DNA of 64,000 bases from Enterococcus sp. 9E7_DIV0242 (GCF_002140975.2 NZ_CP147247.1:434001-498000), one strand, 5' to 3'. Shown: positions 32,690-42,303, counted from the first letter of the stretch. Notes: generated by a model from the letters alone, not told the origin. Numbers and translations are program-made.

Positions 32690-33037
32690 ATGTTTAATGA
32701 AATATGCATTTATGAAGCAAAATTAACAAAGTTAGATGAAATCGAAGAGTTGATGAAAGAAGTAGCTCAGTTCTATTTAAGTCAAGAGGGGGTTATTGAT
32801 GTTCACTATATAAAACGCACTCATAGGCAAAAGGATTTTAATGCTGTTAAAAAGGGAGAATTGCCTATCCGTCTTACAAGAAACATCGGTAAAGTAACTT
32901 ATGTATTACAGTGGGTATTGGAAAATGAAGAAACTCATGCACGAGTATCGAAACTTGGTATAGAACGATTTTACAAACGCTGGAACCGGTGTTTAACCAC
33001 AATGCCTAAAATAATATTAGGAGAAAACATTGTCTAA
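32690..33037 (+). CDS. Hypothetical protein, possible dimeric alpha-beta barrel
   Basis: 115-aa soluble protein with a GGAGG site six bases before the ATG. The pattern ICIYEAKLTKLDEIEELMKE, then DVHYIKRTH and VTYVLQWVLENEETHARVS, resembles the beta-alpha-beta layout of antibiotic-biosynthesis-monooxygenase-like folds. I cannot name a family with confidence. It stands alone between two hairpins, with its own promoter and terminator. Confidence 0.65.
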   Translation: MFNEICIYEAKLTKLDEIEELMKEVAQFYLSQEGVIDVHYIKRTHRQKDFNAVKKGELPIRLTRNIGKVTYVLQWVLENEETHARVSKLGIERFYKRWNRCLTTMPKIILGENIV

Positions 33038-33091
33038 CCGACTAACTCGAGAATTAAAGAGTGTGGTTACGCTGTCGGTCAGTCATATTTA

Positions 33092-33132
33092 AAGTGTGAG
33101 ACAATTTTTCTTCTACTTTTTGTCTCACACTT
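33092..33132 (+). terminator. Terminator between convergent genes
   Basis: AAGTGTGAGACAA (33092-33104) pairs with TTGTCTCACACTT (33120-33132), a 13-bp stem usable in both directions between the plus-strand 115-aa gene and lapA. Confidence 0.85.
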
Positions 33133-33192
33133 CTATTATATCTATTCACCAAAATTAAAAATTTTATTTACTTTATAAAAGGATAAAGTTGT

Positions 33193-33588
33193 TTATTTAA
33201 TAAGCTCATCTTGCTTTTCCAAGGGTATGCCAGTATTGCTTTCAAGAAGATGATCGTATTTTTGCTGCAGCTCAGCCAACTGATTCTCATTGCTACGTTG
33301 TGTACGCTCCACAGCTTCTTGAACAAGTCGATCCGTTTCTTCTTTATACATGTCTTTATCTTTGATTAAATCCTTGATGCGTTTTTTTTGATCAAGAATC
33401 GTTGTCACAGAAGTAATTACGCCGACTAAAGCACCAATAATCGCTGAACCTAAAATAATCAAAATCAACGGTCCGGATATTTTGGCAAACCCAAAATTGA
33501 CAGGAACATTCTGGCTGTTCAACACAGCAAATACAACAATCACAAGAACAAGCAATAACCCTACAATCACACGCCACTGATTTTTCAT
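33193..33588 (-). CDS. LapA-domain membrane protein (DUF1049)
   Basis: 131-aa protein with two transmembrane helices (about residues 6-24 and 38-62) joined by NSQNVPVNFGFAKISGP, the signature of the LapA/DUF1049 family, and a C-terminal coiled coil rich in Lys/Glu/Gln (about residues 67-115). Role in Firmicutes unknown. Start chosen at the ATG with GGGAGG eight bases upstream; a GTG one codon earlier is possible. Follows the dehydrogenase gene. Confidence 0.8.
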   Translation of the reverse strand: MKNQWRVIVGLLLVLVIVVFAVLNSQNVPVNFGFAKISGPLILIILGSAIIGALVGVITSVTTILDQKKRIKDLIKDKDMYKEETDRLVQEAVERTQRSNENQLAELQQKYDHLLESNTGIPLEKQDELIK

Positions 33589-33606
33589 CACGAGCGCCTC
33601 CCAAAT

Positions 33607-34407
33607 TTATTTTTTGTTGAAGATGCCGCCAGCTAAATAATCACCAACATGAGGAAGCAATGTGTAGAATCTAGCTGCTGCCTCCATCACTCTAGGACGA
33701 TTGATTTCACGTTTATTCGTTCCCATGGCTTGAACAATTTCTTGTGCAAGCTTTTCAGGTTCCAAAACGAACATTCCCAAAGACTCAAGGTAGTTTCCTG
33801 AAGGATCGGCTTGCTCAAAGAAGTTTGTTGAAATCGGTCCAGGATTTACTGTTGTTACAGCAATTCCCAAGGGTTTCAGTTCCAAACGAAGTGCATTTGA
33901 AAACCCAAGAACTGCGAATTTTGTTGCAGAATAAATAGATGTTCTTGGTGTTGCCATTTTAGCCGCCATGGATGCAATATTAATGATGTGTCCACGTTGA
34001 TTTTCCGCCATTTGAATCGCTATCTTTTGTGTAAAGACCATCATCCCAAGAACATTCACATTGAACATACTTCGTGCAACGGCCATATCCGCTTCCAGAA
34101 AATCATCAAAAACACCAAAGCCCGCATTATTCACTAAAATATCAACAGGTCCTACTTCATCATTGATTCGCGCAATCACGTGCTCAACATTATCAGGATC
34201 AGCAATATCTAATTGAAATGAATGCGCTTCTTTTCCGCTAAGCACTTCACATTGTTCTTTTACTTTTCCAATAAGGTTGATTCTTCTTGCGCAGACAACA
34301 ACGATTGCCCCTCGACGTGCTGCTTCATAACAAATTTGTTCGCCCAAGCCTGCAGAACCACCCGTTACTACAACAACCTTATCCGTTAAATCCTGCCAAA
34401 ATCTCAT
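33607..34407 (-). CDS. Short-chain dehydrogenase/reductase
   Basis: 266-aa NAD(P)-dependent oxidoreductase of the classical SDR family. It shows TGGSAGLGEQI, the NNAG motif in ILVNNAGFGVF, the active-site Ser in NIASMAAKM and YxxxK in YSATK. The substrate is not predictable. The gene lies between rnz and lapA in a tight minus-strand run. Confidence 0.9.
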   Translation of the reverse strand: MRFWQDLTDKVVVVTGGSAGLGEQICYEAARRGAIVVVCARRINLIGKVKEQCEVLSGKEAHSFQLDIADPDNVEHVIARINDEVGPVDILVNNAGFGVFDDFLEADMAVARSMFNVNVLGMMVFTQKIAIQMAENQRGHIINIASMAAKMATPRTSIYSATKFAVLGFSNALRLELKPLGIAVTTVNPGPISTNFFEQADPSGNYLESLGMFVLEPEKLAQEIVQAMGTNKREINRPRVMEAAARFYTLLPHVGDYLAGGIFNKK

Positions 34408-34419
34408 GCTTACTTCCCC

Positions 34420-35358
34420 CTATTTTTCAGATTCATTAAATGGAATATCAACAATATCCATATCCTTCACAGCTTTTACAAAAGGAAAGAGTTCCTTTGC
34501 TTCATTTTCCAAGTTAATAATGTCTTTTGTCAAATATCTAGCACTGATATGCGTCAACAACAGCATATTGACCTTTGCTGCACTAGCGACTTCTGCCGCA
34601 TGGTGACTCGTTGAGTGGAAATGAGCTCTAGCCATCTGACCTTCCTCTTTGTTGTAGGTACTCTCGTGAACAAGTACATCCGCGCCTTTAGCCAGTAAGA
34701 CACTATTCGCAGTTTTTCTCGTATCACCCAAAATAGTAACGATCCTGCCCTTTTTCTTTTGACCAACGAAATCTTTCCCATTGACTACCTGTCCATCTGG
34801 AAGTGTTACTGTTTCGCCACGTTTGATTTTTCCATATATAGGACCTGACGGAATGCCCAACTCTTTCAGTTTTTCAACCTGCAGTTCTCCTTCATGATCC
34901 GCTTCAACAATACGATAACCAAAGCTTAAAATCCCATGTTCCAAAGGCAAGCATTCCACAGAAAATTGGGCGTCTTCAAACACTTTCCCCCCCTCTGTCA
35001 GCTCATGATAAACGATGGGGTAAGAAAGGCGTGTCTTGGAAACGGTCAGTGAAGTTTCGACAAATTCTTTGATTCCAAGAGGGCCATAAAGGTCTAACTG
35101 CTCGTCGCCTCCTTGAAAAGAACGACTACTCAGCAGACCCGGTAATCCGAAAATATGATCCCCGTGCAAATGGGTAATAAAAATTTTTTCGATTTTTCTT
35201 GGTCGAATACTACTCTTTAATATTTGCATCTGTGTTCCTTCGCCGCAATCAAACAACCAGACAGCATTGATTTCATCTAGCATTTTTAAAGCAACACTAC
35301 TTACATTACGATGTCTTGCCGGAACTCCGGCACCTGTACCCAAAAATTGTAATTCCAT
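34420..35358 (-). CDS. rnz: Ribonuclease Z
   Basis: tRNA 3' endonuclease of the metallo-beta-lactamase fold. The 312-aa protein has the zinc motif [33 protein letters not shown] and HVHEST-like LVHESTYN, plus the exosite region typical of bacterial RNase Z. AAGGG precedes the ATG. Followed by the SDR gene at a 12-base distance. Confidence 0.95.
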   Translation of the reverse strand: MELQFLGTGAGVPARHRNVSSVALKMLDEINAVWLFDCGEGTQMQILKSSIRPRKIEKIFITHLHGDHIFGLPGLLSSRSFQGGDEQLDLYGPLGIKEFVETSLTVSKTRLSYPIVYHELTEGGKVFEDAQFSVECLPLEHGILSFGYRIVEADHEGELQVEKLKELGIPSGPIYGKIKRGETVTLPDGQVVNGKDFVGQKKKGRIVTILGDTRKTANSVLLAKGADVLVHESTYNKEEGQMARAHFHSTSHHAAEVASAAKVNMLLLTHISARYLTKDIINLENEAKELFPFVKAVKDMDIVDIPFNESEK

Positions 35359-35429
35359 TGATTCCCTTACTTTCCATTAGATTTCTTTCTCCATTTTAGA
35401 AGAAAGTCCGTATATTAGCAAATAAAAGT

Positions 35430-36755
35430 TTATCCTTTCAACGGTAAGGTGACCGTAAAGGTTGTTCCTTTTGGCTCAGTGTCTGAGACCGCCATTTTCC
35501 CATGATGAGCTTCAACGATCCATTTTGCAATTGCCAAGCCAATGCCATAGCCTCCGGTCTTTCGATTCCGCGATTGCTCTCCTCGATAAAATCGGTCAAA
35601 GATTTCCTTTTTCTGTTCATCGGCTATCCCTATGCCATAATCCACTACTTGAATAATCCATTCGTTTTTGTCAATTTTAGAAGTTAGCTCCAATGGGTCC
35701 TTTTCATTTGTATACTTTAGCGCGTTATCCAATAAAATCACTAATAACTGTTGGATTTTTTGACGATCGATTTCTGCTTGACCATCCTTTTGTAAGCGAA
35801 GTGTAAGCTCTTTGTTTTCAGCCTGAGCCAGCTCTTGATAAGGAGCCACGACTGTTTCCAGGAAATGATTGATATTGATTGGCTCTTTTTCCAATATAAT
35901 GGCATTGGAGTCTGAACGTGCCAACAAAAGTAAATCATTTGTCAACTGCCCTAATCGCTGCACCTCGGTTAGTGAGGTTGCGATTGTCTCCGATTCCTCA
36001 AGAATCGTATGATTTGGTTTGGTAAACAGCTTTTCCAGCTTTGCTTGGATGATCGTCAACGGTGTTCGAAGCTCATGAGAAGCATTTTCCACAAACTCCT
36101 GTTGTTTCCGCCAAGACACCATGATTGGCTTCATCGACCATTTCGATAAGAAATAACTCAAAATAATGGACAATACACCAAAAATGACCATACAAGCAAT
36201 CAAAATTTGCTTCACTCGTTCAACCGTTCCTTTGATAGGATCTGTGTTTGTCAAAATTTGAATATAAGCGACATTTTTTGTATTGTTGTTCATTATAGGC
36301 ACCATGATTGAACGAAATTGTAACTTTCGATCATTGCTGTCTGTTATCTCAATGTTAGTCACCGTTTCCAACTGATCTGTAGAAAACTGAATATCCTGCA
36401 AGTCGTTGTAACGCGAACCCAGGCTTTGTTCGTTTACGATTTCTCCATCTGCTGTCCAAAGAATCACTTGCTGTTGAAAGTTATTTGGTGGTGTCTTTGT
36501 TCCTTTTTCAGAATCAAAAAAAGTATTATTTCCGGGAAACTGACCTGTCCGGTCGATTTCCAGCATTCGAATCTGTCCCTCTAAAAAGGTTTCATTTCCA
36601 GCAAGATGATTCAGCTCTGTATCTACACTTTGATAAATAGAGGTCTGCAATAGTTGAAAAACAATAATGCCTAAAATCAAAAAAATACTTGCAAAGGAAA
36701 TCATGTTGACAATAAAATAGCGTATTCGTTGGTTACCATTGCCTTGCTTTTTCAT
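35430..36755 (-). CDS. Sensor histidine kinase, CiaH-like
   Basis: 441-aa membrane kinase with two transmembrane helices (about residues 13-35 and 186-208) around an extracellular sensor domain, the phosphoacceptor His in ENASHELRTPLTII, the N box LLDNALKYT and ATP-lid glycines GIGIAD and GGYGIGLAIAK. Overlaps its response regulator gene by 4 bases (ATGA), so the two are translationally coupled. The assignment rests mainly on the CiaR-like partner. Signal unknown. Confidence 0.88.
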   Translation of the reverse strand: MKKQGNGNQRIRYFIVNMISFASIFLILGIIVFQLLQTSIYQSVDTELNHLAGNETFLEGQIRMLEIDRTGQFPGNNTFFDSEKGTKTPPNNFQQQVILWTADGEIVNEQSLGSRYNDLQDIQFSTDQLETVTNIEITDSNDRKLQFRSIMVPIMNNNTKNVAYIQILTNTDPIKGTVERVKQILIACMVIFGVLSIILSYFLSKWSMKPIMVSWRKQQEFVENASHELRTPLTIIQAKLEKLFTKPNHTILEESETIATSLTEVQRLGQLTNDLLLLARSDSNAIILEKEPININHFLETVVAPYQELAQAENKELTLRLQKDGQAEIDRQKIQQLLVILLDNALKYTNEKDPLELTSKIDKNEWIIQVVDYGIGIADEQKKEIFDRFYRGEQSRNRKTGGYGIGLAIAKWIVEAHHGKMAVSDTEPKGTTFTVTLPLKG

Positions 36756-37441
36756 GTGTCTTGTCCTTCCTCCGGTTGAAACAGATAGCCAACATTCCTC
36801 AAGGTCTTAATCCATTTATCCAGTTCAAAAGGCTTTAAGTGTTTTCTCAAATTGCTCATATATACTTCTACCACCGTTAAGGTCGTATCTGACTGAAAGC
36901 CCCAAATTCGATCAAACAGCTGGTCCTTAGTAATAATTCGTCCTTTATTCTGTACTAAATAGAGTAACAAATCAAACTCTTTTCCCTGAAGTTGGATTTC
37001 CTGTTCGTTATAACGAACTTGCCGATTATCAATTTCAATGCACAGCTGCCCAACAGTTAACTCATTTTTAGGATTCAATCCCATCGAGCGACGAATCAAC
37101 GCTTGCGCTCGCATCAATAGCTCTTCTCTATGAAACGGCTTGGTGAGATAATCATCGCCACCGTTTTTGAATCCGTTGACCTTATCTGCCAAACCATCTT
37201 TGGCCGTCAAGATCAGAACAGGGGTGTATATTTTCTTCTCTCGTAATTTTGTAAGTACTTCTTCACCGGAAAGACTGGGCAGCATCAAATCAAGAACGAT
37301 CAACTCATAGACTTCCCGTTCTCCCTCATAAAGTGCCTCTTCGCCATCATAGACTTGCTCTACCTCACCTATTTCCGAAAGAATTTCTTGAATACTATCC
37401 GATAAAACCTCATCATCTTCAACTAAAAGTATTTTTAACAT
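36752..37441 (-). CDS. OmpR-family response regulator, CiaR-like
   Basis: 229-aa regulator with receiver domain (LLVEDDEVLSDSI; phosphorylated Asp in IVLDLMLPSLSG; Lys in YLTKPF) and a winged-helix DNA-binding domain (GKEFDLLLYLVQNKG; SDTTLTVVEVYMSNLRK). The sequence is close to streptococcal CiaR (WGFxSDTTxxVVEVY). Start moved to the internal ATG with AAGGTG six bases upstream. In streptococci the pair responds to envelope stress; that role is inferred here. Confidence 0.88.
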   Translation of the reverse strand: MLKILLVEDDEVLSDSIQEILSEIGEVEQVYDGEEALYEGEREVYELIVLDLMLPSLSGEEVLTKLREKKIYTPVLILTAKDGLADKVNGFKNGGDDYLTKPFHREELLMRAQALIRRSMGLNPKNELTVGQLCIEIDNRQVRYNEQEIQLQGKEFDLLLYLVQNKGRIITKDQLFDRIWGFQSDTTLTVVEVYMSNLRKHLKPFELDKWIKTLRNVGYLFQPEEGQDT

Positions 37442-37483
37442 TCCTGTCACCTTCGTTCCATTATTGTTTTATGTATAAATACA

Positions 37484-37520
37484 AAAGATGAGACAACTCT
37501 AAACTACAAATTGTCCCACC
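37484..37520 (-). terminator. Terminator after the DUF1269 gene
   Basis: On the minus strand TGGGACAA (37511-37518) pairs with TTGTCTCA (37489-37496), followed by TCTTTT. It separates the DUF1269 gene from the two-component system. Confidence 0.65.
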
Positions 37521-37565
37521 CATTTGATTGATGATTCATCCATAAATTCTAAGTCGTTCTAAAAA

Positions 37566-38132
37566 TCAATTTGAATTGCCCTTCTTTTCGCCTTCATCCA
37601 ACCAAGCATCAGTTGCTGTCTCTTGCACTTTCTTCTCAACAGCCTTTGCTTTCTCGATTTCCTTTGTCACATCGTCATAATCAAGACGTGTGATTTCCCC
37701 GCCTAACTCATTCATTATCAGCTGATTTAAGGGACGATTGTCCTCTTCTTCTCCAATCAGGATCAAGCCTGTTTGTCCATCAGTGATTTTCTCTGTCATA
37801 AATTGAAAAACAGATTGTGCGCCCTGAATTTCCTTGGCATCCTGTGTTGCACCAATCAGGCTTCCGGCAAACCATCCTAGTAATATACCTAAAGGCCCAC
37901 CTAAAATACCGATGACCATTCCGATTAAACTATCTTTAGAGGTATGATCGTTTCCTGTAAAATCTAAAAAATCATTGATTTTAAACTGATGTGCGCCTTC
38001 ACTGGTATGTGTAACAACAGCCATCTGTTCGCCTTTGATCTGACGTCCCGCATGCAGTTTTTTAATTTCGGAAAATGCTTGGTAAGCTTGACTTTCTACA
38101 TCAAAATTCATGATGATGACACGTTTAGACAT
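37566..38132 (-). CDS. DUF1269 family protein
   Basis: 188-aa protein of the DUF1269 family: RVIIMNFDVESQAYQAFSEI at the start and a central Gly-rich hydrophobic hairpin (IGMVIGILGGPLGILLGWFAGSLIG, about residues 70-95) that may insert in the membrane. The C-terminus is charged. Relatives are often stress-induced; the function is unknown. Single gene with its own terminator. Confidence 0.75.
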   Translation of the reverse strand: MSKRVIIMNFDVESQAYQAFSEIKKLHAGRQIKGEQMAVVTHTSEGAHQFKINDFLDFTGNDHTSKDSLIGMVIGILGGPLGILLGWFAGSLIGATQDAKEIQGAQSVFQFMTEKITDGQTGLILIGEEEDNRPLNQLIMNELGGEITRLDYDDVTKEIEKAKAVEKKVQETATDAWLDEGEKKGNSN

Positions 38133-38314
38133 TTTACCACCTCATTTGACTTATTTTCTTTATTCTATCAATAAATCGCTGGTTTGGGAAACGAAAATCA
38201 TTTTTTACTCATTACTATCTTCCTTTAAGTTAGCGAATACTCGTACCTAAAATTGATAGGTTTCATTTCGTGTAATTTAGGCTCACTTTTCTGGTTTTCC
38301 TGCTTATCCAACAA

Positions 38315-40204
38315 TCACCATCCGCCACCAGGACCGCCGCCCATTTGATTATTCGATGCCGCGGAACCATCCTGAGAAACAGAGGTCATTTGCCCGCTTA
38401 ATGTTAAATTGCCTAGCTCAGAGCCACCTTCATAGCTGCCTTCTTGATACAGACCAAACACTGATGTACCGGAGCTTGTTCCACCAGAAGATAGGGTGAG
38501 GGTTTCACCGGTAGTCATTTCAGGTGTACTTACAACCAAATGTTGGAATTCCTTTGTCGGCTGAAATGTAGCAATCGTTTTTCCACTACTGTCTTTGAGG
38601 TTGATGATCGTGTCTGCACTTTGTGTGGAAGTAAAGTAAATACCCACTGTAGCCTGAGCAGAGCTATCACTTACACCCATAGCCATACCATTGCTTCCGC
38701 TTGCTGCAAGTGTTCCACCATCCATAGAAAAGGTTCCTTCGTAATCCAGCGCACCATTCCCGCCATTCACAGGTCCATTAACAAGCAATATCCCGCCATT
38801 CATACGAATGTCACCATTACTGTCAACTCCGTCTCCTTCAGCTTCGACATAGATTGTCCCACCGTTGATTTCCAAGTATTTGCTGCTGTCAGCGGCTTCC
38901 GGGCCGCCGCCAAAGTTATCACCACCGAATGCACCGGACTCTCCGTCACTACCGCCGGCAGCATTGATACCATCATCTGAAGCATGAACTTCTATCGTGC
39001 CGTTATTGATCGTAACAGTTGATCCTTCCAAGCCTTCATAGGACTCAGCAACTGTGATTGTCCCATTATTGATCACCAAATCCGTATCGGCATGTATCCC
39101 ATCATCGCCGCTATTCATCGTGAACGCACCGCCATTGATCGTCACTGCACCGTTTCCGTGAATACTATCATCTGCAGTATTAAGCGTATAGCTTCCTTCA
39201 TCAATTGTTATAGCACCAGAAGCTTTCAGCCCTTTGTAGCTTGCAGTAGCATCAATTGATGTATCTGTACTACCTTGAGCAGTCTGAATCGTCATAGTCG
39301 CTGTAGCAATAGACATACTTGTTTCAGCTTGAATACCATCCGTTCCTGTGGTCAGAGTAAATGACCCGTTATCTATACCAATCCAGCCCTTTGTTGCATC
39401 TGTTGCATTATCAGACTGAATCCCGTCTCCTTCCGTCGTGGTAATGTTGAATGTGCCACCGGCAATCGAAATGGAGTCTTTTCCTTTGATGCCATTATTC
39501 TTTGCAGTAACATGGATATTTCCATTTGTAATAACCAAATCATCTTTACTTTGTATTCCATTGTTATACTGTCCGTTGACGGTCAATTTTCCGGAACCAT
39601 TGATTGTCAGATCATCTTTGCTGAAAAACGCCGCATTTGGATCGGTCTCATCTGCACTGGCATAGGTATAGTCACTACCATCTGTCAACGTATTTTCAGA
39701 GCCCTCTGCCAGTGTCGTAATCACCTTCTCCGCCTGTTCCACATAAATGGCAGCAGAATCATCATTTGTAATAGTTACACCATTAAGTACTAGCTTGACA
39801 GTTGCTTGAGCTGCGGTCACCTTGATTTGACCTTCATAGTTTCCGGATAAAATATAGGTTCCTCCAGCACTGATTGTCAGTACCTGACTGCTCTCCGAAG
39901 CACCTGAACCGGAAATTTCGCTACTTGTTCCATTTAATTTAATACTGGTTGCACTAGCTTCGTCATAGCTATCATCAAAATCTTCCTCATCATATGTACC
40001 GTACTTCGTTTCATCAATACTCGTTGTATTGACTGAAGTTAACTCATTTGAGCTTTCCACCTGACTATCACTTGATGTGAGCGAAGCTTGCACCGTTTGG
40101 TTGGTTGTTTCATTGGAGCTTGTATTTCCATCTGTTTTCTGACACCCGGTAAAAAGGAGCAATGCACTGGTTATCAACGATAGTTTTATCGCCATTTTTT
40201 TCAT
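38315..40204 (-). CDS. Beta-helix lipoprotein (carbohydrate-binding domain, DUF4353-like)
   Basis: 629-aa secreted lipoprotein. The lipobox LLLFTGC places the lipidated Cys near residue 20. A Ser/Thr-rich linker follows, then from about residue 90 many imperfect repeats of the form TINGGxFTMNSGDDGIHAD, typical of a right-handed beta-helix. The C-terminus is Gly-rich (MGGGPGGG). Start set at the ATG behind AGGTG, three codons inside the open frame. Last gene of an operon with a VTC-domain protein and a DUF4956 membrane protein. The ligand is unknown. Confidence 0.82.
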   Translation of the reverse strand: MKKMAIKLSLITSALLLFTGCQKTDGNTSSNETTNQTVQASLTSSDSQVESSNELTSVNTTSIDETKYGTYDEEDFDDSYDEASATSIKLNGTSSEISGSGASESSQVLTISAGGTYILSGNYEGQIKVTAAQATVKLVLNGVTITNDDSAAIYVEQAEKVITTLAEGSENTLTDGSDYTYASADETDPNAAFFSKDDLTINGSGKLTVNGQYNNGIQSKDDLVITNGNIHVTAKNNGIKGKDSISIAGGTFNITTTEGDGIQSDNATDATKGWIGIDNGSFTLTTGTDGIQAETSMSIATATMTIQTAQGSTDTSIDATASYKGLKASGAITIDEGSYTLNTADDSIHGNGAVTINGGAFTMNSGDDGIHADTDLVINNGTITVAESYEGLEGSTVTINNGTIEVHASDDGINAAGGSDGESGAFGGDNFGGGPEAADSSKYLEINGGTIYVEAEGDGVDSNGDIRMNGGILLVNGPVNGGNGALDYEGTFSMDGGTLAASGSNGMAMGVSDSSAQATVGIYFTSTQSADTIINLKDSSGKTIATFQPTKEFQHLVVSTPEMTTGETLTLSSGGTSSGTSVFGLYQEGSYEGGSELGNLTLSGQMTSVSQDGSAASNNQMGGGPGGGW

Positions 40205-40213
40205 TTCAGTCAC

Positions 40214-40891
40214 CTACAATTCATCTTTATTGGTTGATACTTTCCCAGACACAATCGTCAAATTCCCATTTCTAACACGCAAGGCATCCATCAACGCTTT
40301 TTCTTTTTGAGCATCTTTTAGTGTTACATGGTACCGCAGCTCATACAAGCTCCCCATATTTGTTGTTTTTACAGAATCCAAATTGTGATTGTATGTAAAT
40401 TCTTTGAACAAATCATCAAACAAATCTGGATAATCGAGATCCTCTGGTATCGTGATTTTGATTTCCCGCTCGGCAACCTTATTCTTTTCACCAAAATGAC
40501 TGGCGTTCAAAAGGATTAAGGTGAGTGCAATCACTAGTGAAAATAGAATGACATAACTGATAAATCCCATTCCTGTCGCCAACCCAATACCCATTGACCA
40601 GAAAACACTGGTAATTTCTCGTGCCCCACCTGCTACCGAACGAAAACGAATCAAGCTGAATGCCCCCATAATTGCAACACCAGTACCAAGATTCCCATTA
40701 ACAAGCATGATCACTAACTGAACCAGGATCGGCAAGATAACTAATGTAATAATGAAATTCTTTGAATATGTACTTCGATACATATGAACGCAAGCAACTA
40801 ATAGACCTAATGCAAGCGACGTAAGAATACATAAAAACAAACTCATTAAATCCAGCTCCACTGAACTTTCCGTAAATAAACTAGACAACAT
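40214..40891 (-). CDS. DUF4956 membrane protein
   Basis: 225-aa protein with about four transmembrane helices in the first 145 residues, the family signature GAFSLIRFRSVAGGAREI and a cytoplasmic C-terminal domain. DUF4956 proteins are commonly encoded beside polyphosphate-polymerase-like VTC domains and spore-coat CotH kinases. Start at the ATG with AAGGAGG nine bases upstream, overlapping the VTC gene end by 11 bases. Confidence 0.88.
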   Translation of the reverse strand: MLSSLFTESSVELDLMSLFLCILTSLALGLLVACVHMYRSTYSKNFIITLVILPILVQLVIMLVNGNLGTGVAIMGAFSLIRFRSVAGGAREITSVFWSMGIGLATGMGFISYVILFSLVIALTLILLNASHFGEKNKVAEREIKITIPEDLDYPDLFDDLFKEFTYNHNLDSVKTTNMGSLYELRYHVTLKDAQKEKALMDALRVRNGNLTIVSGKVSTNKDEL

Positions 40892-41612
40892 GACAAAATT
40901 CCTCCTTAGAAAATAAATAACGCTGGTATGTCTGGGCATACTTGGAAAAAGAGGAAGGGTAAATCTTTAGCTCTCCCAGAATCTCTGAAAACCACAATGG
41001 ATAAGCACCTAATGCTTTGACCTCCATCAATACATCGATTTCCGGTGCCACACGTTCACCTTCTGCACCTGAGGTAATATCCAAAGCCTCTGTTCGGTAG
41101 CGAATATTGAAGTCAAAGGTTACTCGAAAGTCTTCATCTTGCGGATAAAAGAATGCCCGTCGATCATACGCGATCATCACTTTCGGCTCCAGCTTCTTTC
41201 TCAAAACAAGCCAGTCGATTTCTTGTTTAATCTGCGTATCCTTCGAACTGCTGAACTGAAACCTATTTTTCCGAGTTTCAAAAAATTCAGATGCTTGAGC
41301 ATACGGTACTGTTACTCGCCGCTTGTAAACAACGCCCTTGACTTTCTTTTTTATTTCCAAGTAAACATTGGTATGCTCATTTGGAATACCATAGCTTCTC
41401 AAACGAAATTTCTCTTTGAATACTGGTTTATTGATGGAATGACGAATCATTTCGAAATCTTCGGTATCAAAATAAACGGAAATGATTGTATGTAACCCGT
41501 ATTCATCCTCTTGCATGTACTGATTCATTTTTTCAACAAGGCTGTCATATGCTTCATAGGATAATTTATATTTCTTTTCTCTTCGTTGAAAGCAGTTTTT
41601 AAGTTTGACCAT
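40881..41612 (-). CDS. VTC-domain protein (polyphosphate polymerase-like)
   Basis: 243-aa cytoplasmic protein with the VTC/triphosphate-tunnel fold: RREKKYKLS near the start, basic strands KFRLRSYG, YLEIKKKVKG and VYKRRVTVPY, IAYDRRAFF and a late EVKALGAYPLWF. These charged strands line the tunnel that binds polyphosphate or nucleotide phosphate in characterised relatives. Activity here is inferred. First gene of the three-gene operon, with GGAGGAG before the ATG. Confidence 0.88.
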   Translation of the reverse strand: MVKLKNCFQRREKKYKLSYEAYDSLVEKMNQYMQEDEYGLHTIISVYFDTEDFEMIRHSINKPVFKEKFRLRSYGIPNEHTNVYLEIKKKVKGVVYKRRVTVPYAQASEFFETRKNRFQFSSSKDTQIKQEIDWLVLRKKLEPKVMIAYDRRAFFYPQDEDFRVTFDFNIRYRTEALDITSGAEGERVAPEIDVLMEVKALGAYPLWFSEILGELKIYPSSFSKYAQTYQRYLFSKEEFCHVV

Positions 41613-41933
41613 GTTCTATCTCCTCCTGTACATCTTGGAGTATAAAAAAAGCAACATAAATCAAGCTTAAAAACATGAAAGTCACATGAAGAAATCTTCA
41701 TAAAAAATTGTCGTTTCCTAAAATCGATCCATCTTTTTTAATAATGTTGTTTAGAATTGAAGTGTACCAATATCGCATCCTATCCATTGAAATCTTCTGA
41801 TAACTAAAAAACCGCCAAACACATCGATAGAAGGATTCGATATATCTGGCGGTTATTAGAAAACAGCTTGTTTATTATTCAACTTTTTAAAGGAAATAGA
41901 TAGACTGCGGCGTGGGTTTGATTACTCGCTCGT
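41613..41933. other. Intergenic region upstream of the VTC operon
   Basis: 321 bases: A/T-rich DNA that must hold the VTC operon promoter, although I see no convincing -35/-10 pair, plus the terminator of the zinc-ribbon gene at 41810-41854. Confidence 0.5.
41810..41854 (-). terminator. Terminator after the zinc-ribbon gene
   Basis: AACCGCCA (41810-41817) pairs with TGGCGGTT (41847-41854), with an inner ATCGA/TCGAT pair; on the minus strand the stem runs into TTTTTT. Confidence 0.8.
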
Positions 41934-42194
41934 TTACTTCCAGCGTTTTAGCGTAGCTAAATAGGTTCGGGCCTGTACCTTGATACGAGTCTTTTCTTCT
42001 TCTGTACCAGCTGCTTGATACTCTGGAGAGTAATCCAAACCGATTTCTACATACTGGTCGATTGTTAAATCATTAGTGAAGGCACCATCTTTGAAACAAA
42101 ATATGCAATACTCTTCTGATAATGTAGCATCTACATTTGTTCCCTTTTGCTCATCTTGTTCAATACCCATTCCACAACTTTGACAAATTTTCAT
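41934..42194 (-). CDS. Putative zinc-ribbon protein
   Basis: 86-aa protein beginning MKICQSCGMGIEQDEQKGTN, with a second CxxC pair in YCIFCFKDG, so two CxxC knuckles could bind one zinc ion. The rest matches the short putative-zinc-ribbon family with an alpha-helical tail. Function unknown. GGGAGG precedes the chosen ATG by 7 bases; an upstream open frame without a ribosome site was ignored. Confidence 0.78.
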   Translation of the reverse strand: MKICQSCGMGIEQDEQKGTNVDATLSEEYCIFCFKDGAFTNDLTIDQYVEIGLDYSPEYQAAGTEEEKTRIKVQARTYLATLKRWK

Positions 42195-42251
42195 TTCCAT
42201 TCCTCCCAATGGTTTGTTAAAAATACTATAGCAAAGCAGACAAAACAATGC

Positions 42252-42294
42252 AAAAGAGCCAAGATTTCCTTACTTTGAAAATCTCAGCTCTTTT
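42252..42294 (-). terminator. Terminator after obgE
   Basis: AAAAGAGCCAAGATTT (42252-42267) and AAATCTCAGCTCTTTT (42279-42294) form a long stem with one mismatch, ending in TTTT on the minus strand just past the obgE stop. Confidence 0.85.
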
Positions 42295-42303
42295 AAAAAT
42301 AAT

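Noticed and set aside
38540..40000. Repeated DNA that could suggest a CRISPR or satellite array
   Set aside because: The repeats are imperfect, multiples of three and encode the beta-helix rungs of a lipoprotein.
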